NCBI GenBank assembly: GCA_023142915.1
Contig: JAGLIO010000002.1
Location: forward strand, 1 to 32,681
Direction of reading: 5' to 3'
Source: Candidatus Parcubacteria bacterium
Lineage (GTDB): Bacteria > Patescibacteriota > Patescibacteriia > Patescibacteriales > UBA12075
DNA: 32,681 nucleotides
The notes beneath the pieces were generated by a model. The model made no database searches and was not told the DNA's origin. It was given only the letters and a program-made list of their open reading frames with translations. Of the stretch, positions 32,631 to 32,681 are shown in pieces (the stretch's first letter is position 1; the number at the start of each line of letters is the position of its first letter). The position numbers and the translations under genes are program-made.

Positions 32631-32681
32631 AACCAATAAACACGCGCGTCTTTAAATATGCTTAATTATTTCCATAAATTT

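Overview
The window looks like chromosomal DNA of a Candidate Phyla Radiation (Patescibacteria, Parcubacteria-like) bacterium. This is an inference from gene content and style: very A+T-rich DNA, a VirB4/PrgI/VirB6-type secretion locus with VirB4 in two genes, a DsbA-like protein fused to DKNYY repeats, thrombospondin type-3 calcium motifs, a giant secreted protein, short in-frame peptide repeats, and few Shine-Dalgarno sequences. TGA is used as a stop (for example at 20911), so the code is standard. No tRNA, rRNA, CRISPR array or transposase was seen.

Layout. 1-374: the 5' end of a site-2 protease (minus) diverges from rpmB (plus), which ends in a strong terminator. 570-2075: a histidine kinase and a receiver-only response regulator (minus). 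2218-7153: an RND-type efflux adaptor and permease (plus), divergent from the kinase. 7160-29154: a long, tightly packed minus-strand block. In transcription order it holds a 2747-residue secreted Cys-rich protein, a small membrane protein, three tandem ORF6N-domain genes, a VirB6/TrbL-like membrane protein, two related hypothetical proteins, a PrgI-like protein, a TraC-like VirB4 N-terminal half, the VirB4 ATPase half, a membrane-anchored hypothetical protein, a DsbA-DKNYY protein and RadA. 29155-29390 is gene-free and full of palindromes. 29391-31034: a TSP3-motif membrane protein and rsmA (minus). 31103-32630: two secreted proteins (plus) driven from a promoter back-to-back with that of rsmA.

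How the genes may work together (inference). The minus block resembles a trimmed type IV secretion machine: a VirB4 motor, a PrgI/VirB3-like protein and a VirB6-like channel. It also encodes a giant exported protein with jelly-roll carbohydrate-binding-like domains and Cys pairs, and a thiol oxidoreductase that could form its disulfides. No relaxase or VirD4 coupling protein is visible, so a surface-attachment or transport role is at least as likely as conjugation.

The most unusual signal is in the three ORF6N genes. Each carries a palindrome at the corresponding place in its coding sequence. Several base pairs have changed on both arms together between copies, and the third copy reads the same palindromic core in another frame, so the DNA or RNA palindrome seems to be kept rather than the peptide. 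A second theme is short repeats living inside genes: 30-nt in-frame units in radA and in a secretion-locus gene, and a decayed intergenic palindrome inside rsmA.
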